This document shows positions 21,859-33,672 of a stretch of 64,000 nucleotides of DNA, one piece after another. Where the stretch lies: NCBI GenBank assembly GCA_963921825.1, contig OY997595.1, positions 16,423,228 to 16,487,227 of the forward strand, in the 5' to 3' direction. The DNA is from Erodium maritimum (lineage: Eukaryota; Streptophyta; Magnoliopsida; Geraniales; Geraniaceae). Each line of letters opens with the position of its first letter. Position 1 is the first letter of the stretch. The notes under the pieces were generated by a model that ran no database searches, was not told the DNA's origin, and worked only from the letters and a program-made list of their open reading frames with translations. Made by a program: the position numbers and the translations under genes.

Positions 21859-24409
21859 TGTCACGCCCCAAATCCAGTTTTGACCGGACTCGATACGCGA
21901 ACTAAAATAAAAAGTAATTAAAGCAATTTAAAACCCAAAACGAGTCTCAAATAACAGTTTAAACCTCTAAATATCCACACGAGTCAACAGCTCGGTAAAA
22001 ACACGTAGTAAAAGAGTTCAGTAAAAGATAAATTGTACGTCTCTAAAACCAATCTAGACAAGACCCTCGCTGGCTCCCAAGCGCAGAGAATCCCGCTAGC
22101 ACAAATCCCGTTCAAGACCTGAAAAACAACAAGGTAAAGGGTGAGCTTTCGCTCAGTAGGAAAAGTAGTTAAGGTTATGAACATCCGTTCACCACCACGA
22201 GTAACCGTCCAATTAGGGCATACTAGCAAAGCACAACCCTAAAGATCTCCACATAAGTTTACCAAACACTGAACACTTTCGCAAGACCAAAACGTCATTT
22301 AACCAACGCACACAGTCAAACGTCAAGCATACAGCACACATCAGAACAAACACATAACTAGCACAACAATTCCCAACATCACCGGGTATCACAACCCGTC
22401 CCACTTATATCGTACCGTAACACACAGCATAGGTCCCGATATCTTCCCATCACGTAGACTCGGGGTAACATCCCAGACCGAAAATCCCTCAGTCGGACGT
22501 CTTCCCGTCACGTAGGCTCGGGGCCTCATGCATACCGACCGGCACATACCTCGGTCGTACGCCTTCCCGGACCACATAGCATCGGGGTAATGATCACACC
22601 ATCCTTGTCCTCGATACCCTACACCAGCATACTCTCTCAGTGTAGGTATCATACCGAACACACCTCCTCTTGGAACACGCAAAAAGAGAGTAACACGGAT
22701 CACAAAGCCATAGCTCGACCACGGCATACCAACTGAGCCAATTCACCATAACACACATATCGGTCTATCACTCACCCGATCATATCACAGTCAATGGTTC
22801 ACATCACATCACACATGGCACACTTGCCCAAACATAGCAACAACATGCTACACCAAGTATATCTTATTATGACTCTCAATCAACGGCTACAACAAGTATC
22901 ATGCATCTCAATCATAGATCATGGAATCACAATCAACACGCAACCCTAAGGCTCGACATGGCCATTCTACCAGCACGACAATTTCCCAAGAATTGAAAGC
23001 GATTATTCTAGTGAATCACATCCTATATGCATCTAAGACTCTTCTGTTTATTATCGTAATTGAAAGCGGTTATTCTAGTAAATCACATCCTAAATGCAAA
23101 CTAGGACCTTTCCGGTTATTATTATTATCTTAAATGCATACTAGTAACTTTCCGTAATTAAACTGGTATTCGCTACTTTCCCTACCTCAAAAGTAATCAA
23201 CTCTCAACTCCTAGCTGCTGACGAACTGGCTAGCTACCTCCTCCACTTCATGGGATCCAAGTGTCTCCTCCTTCGTCACGCTCGGGTCCAAGGTCTTGGA
23301 TCACAAAACAATTTGTGAATTAAGAGTAATTCACAAAGGTTTAAAAAGGAAAGCATTTCCAATTTACCCCCAAAGGACTCGGTTATAGATAACCGTCCTA
23401 AACACTCGAAATCCAACAAAATGGGCCCAAAAGGCCCAATTCGGGTCTGTCACGGTTCTGGTCACGGATCTGTGGTCTGGACCGTCACGGTTCTCCTCAC
23501 GGAGCCGTGACTGACGCCGTCACGGATCCGTGACAGTCTGGCACTGTTCATCGTCTTCTTCCTCCAGCCTCGGTTTTCCACGAAATTTACCCCCAAAACC
23601 TCCATTGATGACCTCCCCAAGCTCCAAAACAGACCTTAAATGTCTCTACTTCAAAACCCATCATGGGTCTCCATCAAAAACACAACAAACCACTTTAAAG
23701 TCATCATCCAATCTCATTTTCTCTCCAAAAAATCACCATCCAATACCACAAACTCAAAAACCCAACCATTGTTCATCATTTTCTTCAAAACTCATGAACC
23801 AAAATTACCCAAAAGGAAGAGGGATTTACCTTGAGGATGGAGAATAGATGAAGAATCAAGTGAAGATGGAAGATTTTGGGTAGAGAATGGGTTCAAGCCA
23901 CCATTTTTCCTCCTTTTTTCTTCTTCAAGTCTCCAAAACCCCTTTTCTTCTTCCTCTCTCTCAATTTCGGCCAACACTGAAAAGTGGGTGAAAAATGACC
24001 CAAATGGGGGCTTTAACCTACCCTTGAATTGTCCAATATGCCCCCTTACTTCTTTGCCTTCTATGCCCAAGCTTTTGAGGGTAAAATGGTCTTTAGACCT
24101 TGTTTCTTCTCATCCAAGCCACTATGGGCATGTGTCCATAGCGGGGACCACCTCATCCAAATTATCTCAGCACACCATTAATTAATTATTTAAAAACTCG
24201 AGGTTTGACCGAAGTTGACCGCGGGTTGACTTTTTCCAATATTATAGTCATTTGAACATAAACGGCCCAACTAAGCTAACCGTAACGAAGGCTAAGCTTT
24301 TTGGGTCCCGGAAAGGTCCCGAATGACTCCCGGAGTCATCGGTTTACTTTTCCGGCAAAAAGTCAATTTTCGCCGAAAACCTCCGGTTCGTCCGGGGGCG
24401 GTTCTTACA
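21859..24409 (-). mobile_element. solo LTR 3 nested in solo LTR 2, TSD AAATG
   Basis: Begins TGTCACGCCCC and ends GGCGGTTCTTACA. AAATG at 21854-21858 is repeated exactly at 24410-24414. It is 2551 bp with no internal region. Same family and orientation as its host, so the family stayed active after the host LTR had already inserted. A GTCACGG-rich array lies at 23447-23545. Confidence 0.9.
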
Positions 24410-24741
24410 AAATGGGTCTTTCTAGACCCATTTCTTCTCCTCCAAGCCATCATGGACACATGTCCATGAGGGTCCACCCTCACCCAAAAAATATCTCCAG
24501 CTCGATTAATTTAATTAGGCTTAGTCATTAATTAGACTTAGTTTGACCCGAGTTTGACTTTTTCGCAAAAATACACATTTGAAAGGAAACGACTCAACTA
24601 AGCTAACCGTAACGACGGCTAAGCTTTCTGGGCCCCGGAAAGGTCCCGAATGACTCCCGGAGTCATCGGTTGACTTTTCCGGCAGAAAGTCAACTTTCGC
24701 CAGATTTCACCGGTTCGACCGGGGGCGGTTCTTACAGTGCC

Positions 24742-25300
24742 CCTGCAAATAAAATAGGAAAACAATCTCCGACATGCAGATCCCGATCCTGGGCGTTACT
24801 CCCGATTGTATTCCTTGGTCTCTTCCCCCCCCCCCCACCCCGTTCGAGATCACGGACGAGGTCCAATCGCCGGATTATATCGTAGTAACCCACGGCGATA
24901 ATCCATCAAATTCTCTTGTAGGTACTGACTTCCCGAGCCTCTGATGATCGCCGACCGGTCATCCTTTTCTTTATGATCCGAAAAAATTGTTCCTTGTGCA
25001 CCCGACAATAGGTATCGTGACCGACGTCGAGGGGGTTCATGCATATCCTCTGTGTCGGTACTGGTCACCACGTTATAATCATTCTGACATACAGACGCCA
25101 AGATAGGACTCGGGTGCTCCGATTCCAAGAGGCGAGAGGCTAGGGGAAGGATCATAACAGTTTGGGGATTGGTGGTCTTCTGGGTTATGAACATGATGCT
25201 TGGTTTCACCGACATGTGTTGATCGGATTCCATAGAAGTAGTCCGGTATAAAAAAAGAATGGACGGGCTGTGGTTAAAACCTAGGGCTCAGAGATGGTTT
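24742..25300 (-). mobile_element. LINE-derived element D, 5' part
   Basis: Minus-strand continuation of element D. The frame 25233-24850 ends in YRRGLLRYNPAIGPRP, the motif shared with element B and the plus-strand copy at 17563. The 5' end lies near 25290, where the CT-rich leader begins. A 12-base C run sits at 24825-24836. Confidence 0.55.
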
Positions 25301-26085
25301 TTCCCTTTACGTGTATTTTGTGAATTGTCGATTATTCAGCAAACAATATAAGTGTCAATAAATTACTATATGAACCGAGCCCACTACTTAATTAATATAT
25401 AAAATTAATTAACTGTATACGGTAAGTCTTTTTGATATCATCCCTATAGTAATTTGAGATTTATTTTGGGAATCCCAGATTGCTTTCTGTTCAAACATAA
25501 CAGCACAATTAGCTACTATTTATTGTCAGATCGAAATGCTCCTAACTTTATATTTAATCTTAGTTGACCCACACCCAACTACCACTAGTTGATGAGATCA
25601 CTGAGAGAACGTCACCTCTCAAGCATCATCCTATGTAGTAGCTACATCATCTAGATCCGGGAAATAAGTAAATTAAATACTGACAACAATTTATTTTTAA
25701 GAAAAAGTGTAAGCAAGCAATTAAACATTTCCATGGATTGGTGAAAACAAGTGCTGCAAAATTAATTACCGGGTTTGGCTCTTCAGTTTCATTTATTCAG
25801 ATTTCAGCAGTGGTGAAAACAAGTCCTGCAAATATGCATGAATTACATGTTCATATCGATTAGTGTAAAATTACCTTTCATCCACAATTACAATTCCGCA
25901 TCTTGACAATTCATATGGTCCGAATCCCAAATTCAATCATAAAAGAAGACCTGTCAAGTTTGTTGGATATTAATTCCTGTTTCTTTATGGTCGTGGAAAT
26001 TAGGTATACGTGGTAAGCATGGACCGAGACTGATTTTTTCAAAGAGGGGTATGAATAATCTTTGACTAATAAATAGCTCTCCACA
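25301..26085. other. AT-rich intergenic sequence
   Basis: No gene seen. A short direct repeat, GGTGAAAACAAG followed by CTGCAAA, occurs at about 25740 and 25812. Confidence 0.4.
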
Positions 26086-27007
26086 CATTTCTTTGAGATT
26101 CCGACTCACCCTATTAGTGTTTATTGTTGCCGCCGTCTCCTATCTCTCCGATCACCGTCTCTTTCCCCCTCATCATCATCGGTGTTCAAGCAGTCGTCCC
26201 GTGCCCGACGCTGTCGCTGTTCTCTGTGCGTTTCTGCCGCAGTTGCTCGTGTTTTTAGCGCCACCATCGTTAGTCAGATCTGATCGTCGCCGCCGTCACC
26301 AACAACCACGCCGACGTCCTCCTCCGCCTCTTTACCTTCCCCACACCAGATTTGGTTCTCCCAGTTTCACGCCGTCACCACGCTGGAGCGCGTCCTAGGT
26401 CCCCTTGGATGCCGGAATCAGTGGCCATGCACCAGCGTGGCGATGGGCCCATGCACGGCCGAGTTCTCCAACCCCTGTGGCTGATCGCCTACCCCCTGAG
26501 CCTGAGAGATCGAAGCCCCCGGAGGCCGAGATCTACCGGAACGATCACCAGCCGTTGATGATCACTGAGGAGGACCAGTTGAAGCAGACGGAGGCAGGGA
26601 AGCCTCCGATGCAGGGATGACCCGACCCGACAGGGGTGGGTGGAGTCGATGTCGGACTATACCTACAGACCCGAGACAGCCAGTGCTGGGAGGTCCCGGG
26701 CAGCCTGCAACAACAACTAAGTTATTTTACCTGTTTTCTCGTTATTTACTTTATTTCTGGAACAATTTATTTCTTGCGTTGTTTAGGGTTTTACATTTCA
26801 TGTATCGTTGTTTTGAGACGATGGTAGGGAGTTGTCTTGAGTTTGTGCCCACGAGTTCAAGTGGGCTATTATTATGGGTCCATGAGCGCCGGGCTTGCTA
26901 CGGTCGGCCCGGACAAATATCTGGAACCCGAGGCGGTCACGCCTCATCCTGTTTGATGACCTTTTGGTATTAATGAAAGTCTCCGATTACCCGTTTCAAA
27001 AAAAAAA
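26086..27007 (+). mobile_element. LINE-derived element F (internally deleted)
   Basis: The CT-rich leader starts near 26086. A proline- and arginine-rich frame follows, then a segment beginning near 26617 (RPDRGGW...PTDPRQPVLGGPGQPA) that is the counterpart of the LGPI..PGLP segment of elements B and D. The 3' untranslated region shares GGACAAATATCTGGAACCCG with them and ends in a 10-base A-run at 26998-27007. At about 0.92 kb there is no reverse transcriptase. No clear TSD was found. Confidence 0.65.
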
Positions 27008-27540
27008 GTCTTAGAGTGACTATAAATAGCACAAAAAAATAATATAATAAATATTTATATTACAATAAATAAATAATATTTATAACAACAAATAAATAAT
27101 ATTTACAATAAATTAAAGTATTGTAAAATAGGGATACAATATATTGTAAATGATCCTTATTTTGTAATATATAAATCAAAGTAATAAACAAAAAATTATA
27201 ACACCGAATTTTGGGTTTCTGTATTCCGTAATATCAATATAAAATTTTGTAACACATTTACAACGTAACGATCCTTTTATCATGGATTACATTCCTTGTG
27301 AAACATATTTTATCGTTAATACCAAAAATGCCTCTATGTACTTAATCATATAATGATTTATTTAGTCATTTAATTTGATTTTCCAACCAAGAATCGAATC
27401 GTATGCATGGAAAAAATAATAGTAACATCAACATTCCAACTAATTTGAAAACAAATACCCATGCTTTGTTCATTAAAAAACTTTTCATACTGACTACAAC
27501 GAATACAATTAAATAGGAGTCTCAGACAATCGTGTATTCA
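27008..27540. other. AT-rich intergenic sequence
   Basis: Contains short ATAAATAATATT repeats (27040-27115). No gene seen. Confidence 0.45.
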
Positions 27541-29199
27541 GTCCTAAAATCGGTCTTTAAAGTTTAGTGCATTTTCTCTATCGTTGTCGCCTACCTCTTG
27601 TGCCCCTGTCACTAATCACAACCATCGGCTTCGCTTTTCACCTTTTCCTTATAGATCCCACACCGCCACATCAGCCTGCTACCTCGGCTCTGCCAGCCGT
27701 GAACCAAGTACGCCCATACACGACTACTCAAACCAGTCCTCAAGTGCCCCTAATTAACAATAGGCGATCCTATCTATATGCCACTATCGCCAAGGAAGGA
27801 GCACATCAAGCCCCTCCGGTACCAGAAAAAGGCCAAACGGTCGGTACCGATACCCCTCCGACCGTTACCCCTCTCACCCTCGACTCTATGTTGTGATTAA
27901 CGACCAAGAAGGGTTGCCTCCATCGTTCCTCCCATGATCACTGACCGGGTCCTGTTGCCAGCTCCCATGACATCCCCGACCCCACGACTACCACTCAATT
28001 GGGATCTGTGGCGCGGGCATTGTCCAAAGCTCCTCCTCAACCACAAGCCTTGCTCACGCCCCCCCGGATGCGTCTTTACTCCCTGTCTCGGTGGACCTTC
28101 TCTCGAGAGTGTTGATGGAGATCATAAGGATCATTCTCCCTAGTCTTCTGCTCCCATTGTGGTTGCATCGGCCACCAAGAGAACGAATGTTGGCGCAGGG
28201 ATCCAAATCAACCAGCGGCCCCATTCCAGTTTGACCATTCCCTTATGGCCTTGGAAATCCCTCATATCAAGACGGGGATTAGGAGGGACTGGTCAGAGCC
28301 TATTCCGGCCAAGCATTGGCCTCGGTGGGGACTATCTATGTGAAGTACCTCAAGCCCGCTGACCCTTATTTCATCACGACCGACTATACCACTGGGGTTT
28401 ACCCCTAGCTTTGCCATCCCTAGTCCAAGTGCATAACCTCCCGCCTAAGACACTGGCACATACATGAAGTAGGCTGATCGGGCCCTGTTCCCCCAACTCG
28501 TCTCAGCTTGACCCTAATAATAAAGCGGGACGGAATAAGGTAAGAATGACAACTCATCTCGTGCCAAAGGAGGAAAGGGTCATACTTGGATAGAGGGAGG
28601 AGTTTGCCTCTCTAACCCCCACTAAGGCCCTAATCACCCGTCAAACACGAAAAGGGGACACAAAGTTTAGTCTCAAGGGCAAGAGAGTGTTGTCCACGAT
28701 GTAGGAACCAAAGAAGAGGAGTCTGGACGACCCCACACCGACCAAGGTACAAGCTGTCCCAGAGCAGGAAGAGACGAAGCCTACGAAGCAGCCTCGCTAA
28801 GGAAAATGAGTGGACCTCTGTGCAACAGAGTGTGTGGGGACGCACACTTGGTAGGTTAGGTGCAGGCCCGAAACCCTGATCCCCCAGTTCATGTTGTTCT
28901 TCTTGACTACCCATGCAACTCACAAATTCCCATAATATATATGTATCTCTACGAGGGTCAGTTCGAGCCAAGATATGTGTTGAAGTCCCTCAGTGTCACC
29001 CCAGCAGTAAGATCATGTCTCTTCTTTTTAATCTCTAGTATAACCGGGTATTTTGCTATAAGGTTGAGTATTCCACACCTACGATTTAGCACAAGTCCTC
29101 TTTAATTTTCTTTCATTTGTTTTATACCTGTTAAGCGCTTATCTATTTGCAGTTTTGATTTTTCCGCATCAATAAAAACTCCGCTATATGCTTAAAAAA
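27541..29199 (+). mobile_element. degenerate LINE-like sequence
   Basis: Reads on the plus strand as broken, moderately GC-rich frames (for example 27567-27896 containing SYLYATIAKEG) and ends TATATGCTTAAAAAA at 29199 after AATAAAAACTCC. The texture and A-rich 3' end suggest a decayed LINE with ORF1-like sequence. No reverse transcriptase, endonuclease or TSD was identified, so class is uncertain. Confidence 0.35.
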
Positions 29200-29797
29200 C
29201 GAAGTTAAATAGCATCAAATAATTAAGAACTAAAAAAAAAGTTGAGTGTCCCAGCTGGTGCCCCCGATGTAAACGCCGTCCCTGGTGGCAAGTAGGAACC
29301 ATGTGCATCACACGGGACAAACCAAGTGAATAATATGAATCGGTAGCTTAAGTCACAGCCCAGTACATGGCTTGGTCAACCCCGCGTTGACCTTCATGCT
29401 TGACTTGAGACTTAAGTGAAACCCTTTCTTTTTTTTGTTGATAATTTGTACAGACATCTCATTTACAACCAACTGACGATCCAAAAGTGGCTAACCATTA
29501 TTCTTGCCCGCGTTGAAAAATCATTACGATCTAGGGAAAGTCTGACATAAGGGATGATGAAAGATTTTTGGAAAATCTTGCCCTAAAAAGCAGAAAACGA
29601 CAAAAATATATAGATGGTCACATTGCAAAGCATTAAGAATGTAACACGTGGATGGGCAAGAATTAAATGATGAAGGAGAGGCGAAAATTAATTATGAAGC
29701 AGTGTTCTCATTATCTCCTATGTGAAGGGGGGCCACGTGACAAATTCGTAAAGACTTTGTCCTCATTGTACCCTCAAGTAGGAAACACTCTTGTTAT
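29200..29797. other. upstream region of MYB gene 2
   Basis: No element boundary was recognised. It should hold the distal promoter of the gene at 29924. Confidence 0.4.
29373..29408 (+). promoter_or_regulatory. cluster of W-box-like TGAC motifs
   Basis: GGTCAAC, GTTGACC and CTTGACT occur within about 36 bp, some 520-550 bp before the MYB gene 2 start codon. TTGAC(C/T) is the core bound by WRKY factors. Three copies so close together exceed casual expectation, but function is inferred only. Confidence 0.35.
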
Positions 29798-29805
29798 TAT
29801 AAAAG
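29798..29805 (+). promoter_or_regulatory. TATA box of MYB gene 2
   Basis: TATAAAAG lies 119 bp before the ATG, implying a 5' untranslated region of about 90 bp. A second TATA-like word at 29881 lies too close to the ATG to be preferred. Confidence 0.6.
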
Positions 29806-29923
29806 ATAAGGAACCAACAGAGAAGGTTAGGAATAGGATTTCTCTCAACCAAGTGTTGGTTAGACAGTCAACCTCAAGGCTATAAGTATATTGTCTTCAC
29901 CAAGTTATTGCTTTGAGCCAGAG

Positions 29924-30916
29924 ATGGTGAGAGCACCCTATTATGATGCTGCCAATGGAGTCAAGAGAGGCGCATGGAGTGAAGAAGAAGATGCCATGTT
30001 AAAAGATTATATCCAAAAATACGGCCACTGGAACTGGCGTGAACTTCCAAAGTATGCAGGTACCAATTCTTTCTCTTTTCTACACCAAATTAATTAACAA
30101 CACCAAAATTAATTAAACGAGTTCATTGGGCAGGTCTGTCGAGGTGTGGCAAGAGTTGCAGGCTAAGGTGGGTGAACTATCTGAAGCCGAATTTGAAAAA
30201 AGGGGGCTACACAAAAGAAGAAGAGGACACGATCATCAAACTACATGATGATTGTGGAAAAAAGTGAGAGCTACTTCTAACTTGTCAAACATTGTCTCAA
30301 CTCAAGAACAACTATCTTGATGCATAAACATCCAGGGCATTAGTGCATTGCAATGAGACATAATAGAGCTAAAGAATCAGTGTTTTTCACTTACAGATGG
30401 TCCGCGATCGCTGCGCAATTGCCTGGGAGAACAGACAATGAGATCAAGAACTACTGGCATTCCCACCTAAAGAATCGTAGTAAGAAGAATCAAAAGAAAC
30501 AGCAGTCGAATGCAACTTCAGGCAACCAAATTAGAGAACCAGGAAGCATGATAGCATCAATCCCCTCCAACCATATTTTAGAGAGCTCCCCATTATGTCC
30601 AGAGACATCCTATAACCCGACCGCCGAGTCCTCTCCACAGTTATCTTCCAGCACCAGCTTCTCCTCAAGCTCCAATCATGTGCACGTACCAGAAACAATA
30701 TTGGGTTCATCATTGTATAGCGGAGATTTCTGGACAGAGCCATTCGTACCAGACAATTCATACTTCCCCAATAATGAGTATGCATCGTCGTTCCCAGATG
30801 AAGGAGAATACCTGTCACCGTATGTTCCATACATTGGTGACACAGCAGAATTGTTATTCCAAGCGATGCAAGAACTACCAGAGGACCTATCAAACTTGTA
30901 CTGTTTTAGATGCTAA
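29924..30916 (+). CDS. R2R3-MYB transcription factor 2 (MYB13/14/15-like)
   Basis: Three exons, 29924-30059, 30134-30263 and 30397-30916, joined by GT-AG introns, encode 261 residues. R2 (about 13-64) has Trp18, Trp38 and Trp58. R3 (about 67-115) has Tyr71, Trp90 and Trp109. Both introns sit at the two positions typical of plant R2R3-MYBs: after KYA in R2, and before the second R3 tryptophan. The bHLH-interaction signature is missing. The C-terminus is serine-rich and carries GDFWTEP (Phe200-Trp201), the counterpart of the FW motif in gene 1. The tyrosine at the first R3 position is shared with gene 1, supporting a common origin by tandem duplication. The predicted product is a nuclear DNA-binding regulator, probably subgroup 2. 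The ATG chosen is the first after the TATA box. Confidence 0.93.
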
Positions 30917-31520
30917 AAAAACCAGAAAAAGAGGTTGTACTTTGAATAAGAGCATACCCTTGTTTTTCAAGCTCCTGCCTAAAAGTTGTATTTTGGCTTC
31001 CTCCTGTTGAGAGCATGTGTGTCTTAAGGCATTCCAGTTTCAATTCCTTGTATTGAAAACTGTGCACTTTAGGAATCAGTTACAGGAATATGAGTGGTTT
31101 TGAACTTGTTTTACATTGTAGACATTGCATGGATTTCTCTACTGATGATAGGGTGAATGTTGTTTTTCTTTTCTTTTTGTATTTATATAATCTAAAATCA
31201 AAAAAGGTTTTAAACAGCAAATTTAATTTACCAAACAGTGGTTTCACAATTATTTATTTCAATATATATGAAAAACTAAATAAGTCTATCGTACAACGTA
31301 GTCAGACATTACACAATAATTATACATATTAAAACGATGATTACACAATAATACAACCTATTACATATTGATTATCATATTAAAACATGTGAGTATTCGT
31401 ATAAAGACCCACACATATTATCAAAATTATGTTCTTCCGAAAGGACCGAAATCATTACACTAGAGAACCATCGTCATTCTATGTGAATATGTTACTTTCA
31501 TATATGGACGATAGCCATCA
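30917..31520. other. 3' flank of MYB gene 2
   Basis: AT-rich. The start contains the presumed 3' untranslated region. No other gene is seen before the CACTA end at 31521. Confidence 0.4.
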
Positions 31521-31815
31521 CACTACACCAGATCTTCACTTAGGTGACGTGGTATTTAATTGGTCTGTCACCTAGAAAGCACCTAGGTGACGTCCTGTAA
31601 TAGTGTCACCTAGGAGATCGCCTGTGTGACGCACCGACAATGACGCATCACTTAGTGTCTTGGGTGACATGGTATTTATAACTACATCACCTTGTCTTGG
31701 GTGACACAGTGATATGACGTCACCTTATATGTCTTGGAAGACGCTAGAACACTTACCACGTCACCCAAGTCGCTAAAGTGACACAATATAAATATACGTC
31801 ACCTAGGTGGTAGGT
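31521..31815 (+). repeat. CACTA subterminal repeats
   Basis: More than ten copies of the words GGTGACG, TAGGTGAC or their complements within 295 bp, beginning at the terminal CACTA. Confidence 0.8.
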
Positions 31816-32340
31816 GGCTGCAAAAACTAATTAATTATGGTGGTTGAATTTCTCCCAAGCTACTTAAAACTACATAATCTGAACCAGTGGCTATGGAGCT
31901 CATTTTCTCATAGTTTTGAGATTTTGAGCTCCCCATCTTCTTAAGAAAATTGTATTGTTTTATATTTCGTCATCAACATACTATCAAAAGGTTACAAAGG
32001 TATGGTTGCTTCGTTTTTTGGATTAATTTTTGGTTTGAAATTTGTTAAAGTTATTTATATATGATATTTGTAATTATGTATGATTTATGTCATTAATCAG
32101 TTATTATAAGTTTTATTTATATATGGGTTATGCTTAATTATTGTATAAGTAATGAAGATAACATGTGAGTATTTGGAGAAATTTGTAATTATCTTTTGAG
32201 TTCCGATTGATATTCTTAGATATTTGAAGAGTAATTGTTAAATGATTGAAGATTTTAGAACTGTGGAATTGAAGTTGGTATGATTGCTGTAGCGTAATGT
32301 AATCGTTGCTTTGATTGAGGTGGTGAATTATATATATATA

Positions 32341-32724
32341 GGGTAGCTATCTAGTAAAAACCATCCTTATTGTGCAAACTACGAACCAATCTAAGCCACA
32401 GGATGCGGTGAAAGTGACGTCAGCAGAGCGCGCGCGATGCTGACACGTGGCAGATTCGCGCGCGCCTCCGCCCGCGCGCGTGAGCGTGTTGACCACGCGC
32501 GCGCACGGTGCTAATAGTTTGGCGCGCACAGTGCTAATAGTTTTACACAATGCCAAACTATTAGCACTGTGCGCCCAAACTATTAGCACTGTGCACCCAA
32601 ACTATTAGCACTATGCGCGCCACGTGTCAGCACTGTGCGCGCGCACCAGCAGCGCGCGCGCCCATGTGTCAGCACCTGGTGAGTTCGTAGTTTGCACAAT
32701 AAGGGGTGTTTGTATTTGATACCA

Positions 32725-32728
<4 letters not shown>
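32341..32728. mobile_element. MITE copy 1 with long terminal inverted repeats
   Basis: Begins GGGTAGCTATCTAG and ends with the complement of GGGTTGGTATC. Both ends continue into the shared block TTATTGTGCAAACTACGAAC, which forms inverted repeats of about 48 bp. The core is rich in GCGCGC and holds repeated words CAAACTATTAGCACTGTGC in both orientations. TA-rich flanks hide the TSD. Superfamily is unclear. Confidence 0.75.

Positions 32729-32780
<52 letters not shown>
32729..32780. repeat. (TA)n microsatellite
   Basis: About 26 TA units between MITE copy 1 and the larger palindrome. Confidence 0.9.
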
Positions 32781-32786
<6 letters not shown>

Positions 32787-33115
32787 CTATCCAGTAAAAA
32801 CCACCCTTATTGTGCAAACTACGAACTTACCAGGTGCTGACACGTGGCACGTTTAGTGCTGATAGTTTGCGCAGCACGGTGCTAATAGTTTGGGACTATT
32901 AGCACTATGCGCCCAAACTATTAGCACTCTGCGCGCCACGTGTCAGCGCCTGGTGAGTTCGTAGTTTGCACAATAAGGTGCGGTGTTTTATATATATATA
33001 TTGTCCACGTGTCAACATCTGGTGCGCTCTGCTGACATCACTTTGGGGGGATCATGTGGCTCTCATGGGTTCGTAGTTTGCACAATAAGGGGGGGTTTGT
33101 ACCAGATACAAATCC

Positions 33116-33154
<39 letters not shown>

Positions 33155-33626
33155 AGAGAGAGAGAGAGTTGGTATCAGGTACAAACCACCCCTTATTGTG
33201 CAAACTACGAACCAATTTGAGCCATAGATCCCCCAAAGTGATGTCAGCAGAGCGCACCAGATGCTGACACGTGGGCAATAAATATATAAAACACCGTACC
33301 TTATTGTGCAAACTACGAACTCACCAGGTGCTGACACGTGGGCGCGCGCGCACAGTACTGATAGTTTTACGCGCACAGTGCTGATCGTTTGCGCGCACAA
33401 TACTGATAGTTTGCATTTATACCAAACTATCAGCACCCGCGCGCGCAAACGATCAGCACTATGCGCGCGCGTGGTCAACACGCTCACGCGCGCGGGCAAA
33501 GGCGCGCGCGAAGCGGCCACGTGTCAGCATTGCGCGCGCTCTGCTGACGTCACTTTGACCGCATCATATGGCTTAGATTGGTTCGTAGTTTGCACAATAA
33601 GGGTGGTTTTTACTGGATAGCTACCC
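32781..33626. mobile_element. compound MITE palindrome (two inverted arms)
   Basis: The left arm (32781-33118) and right arm (33169-33626) are inverted copies of each other, joined by a TA/GA microsatellite (33119-33168). Each arm itself contains inverted blocks of TTGTGCAAACTACGAAC, so several MITEs seem to have inserted into one another. The arms start GGGTAGCTATCCAG and finish with its complement. Each arm contains CACGTGTCA (G-box core) and TGA(C/T)(A/G)TCA-like words. Confidence 0.75.
33131..33168. repeat. (GA)n microsatellite at the palindrome centre
   Basis: An almost pure AG run with one T interruption lies between the two inverted arms. Confidence 0.9.
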
Positions 33627-33672
33627 TATATATTGTTTTAAATTAAATTAAATTGCGTTGTTTGGAAATCGG

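Larger units (their letters stand above)
19402..24736 (-). mobile_element. solo LTR 2, TSD GTGCC, carrying solo LTR 3
   Basis: Begins TATCACGCCCC (first dinucleotide mutated from TG) and ends GGCGGTTCTTACA. GTGCC at 19397-19401 is repeated exactly at 24737-24741. Solo LTR 3 and its TSD occupy 2556 bp, so this LTR itself is about 2.78 kb. There is no internal domain. It carries the 60-bp array at 20032-20226 and a GC-rich array at 21203-21310. Confidence 0.88.

Noticed and set aside
25733-25835. Direct repeat GGTGAAAACAAG as a possible TSD pair
   Set aside because: The copies are only about 70 bp apart with no element structure between them.
26060-27030. Similar words ACTAATAAATAGCT and ACTATAAATAGC as a TSD for LINE element F
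   Set aside because: The match is imperfect and the left copy does not abut the element start.
29891-29923. In-frame upstream extension of MYB gene 2
   Set aside because: It would need a TTG start. The ATG at 29924 gives MVR-type residues, as usual for R2R3-MYBs.
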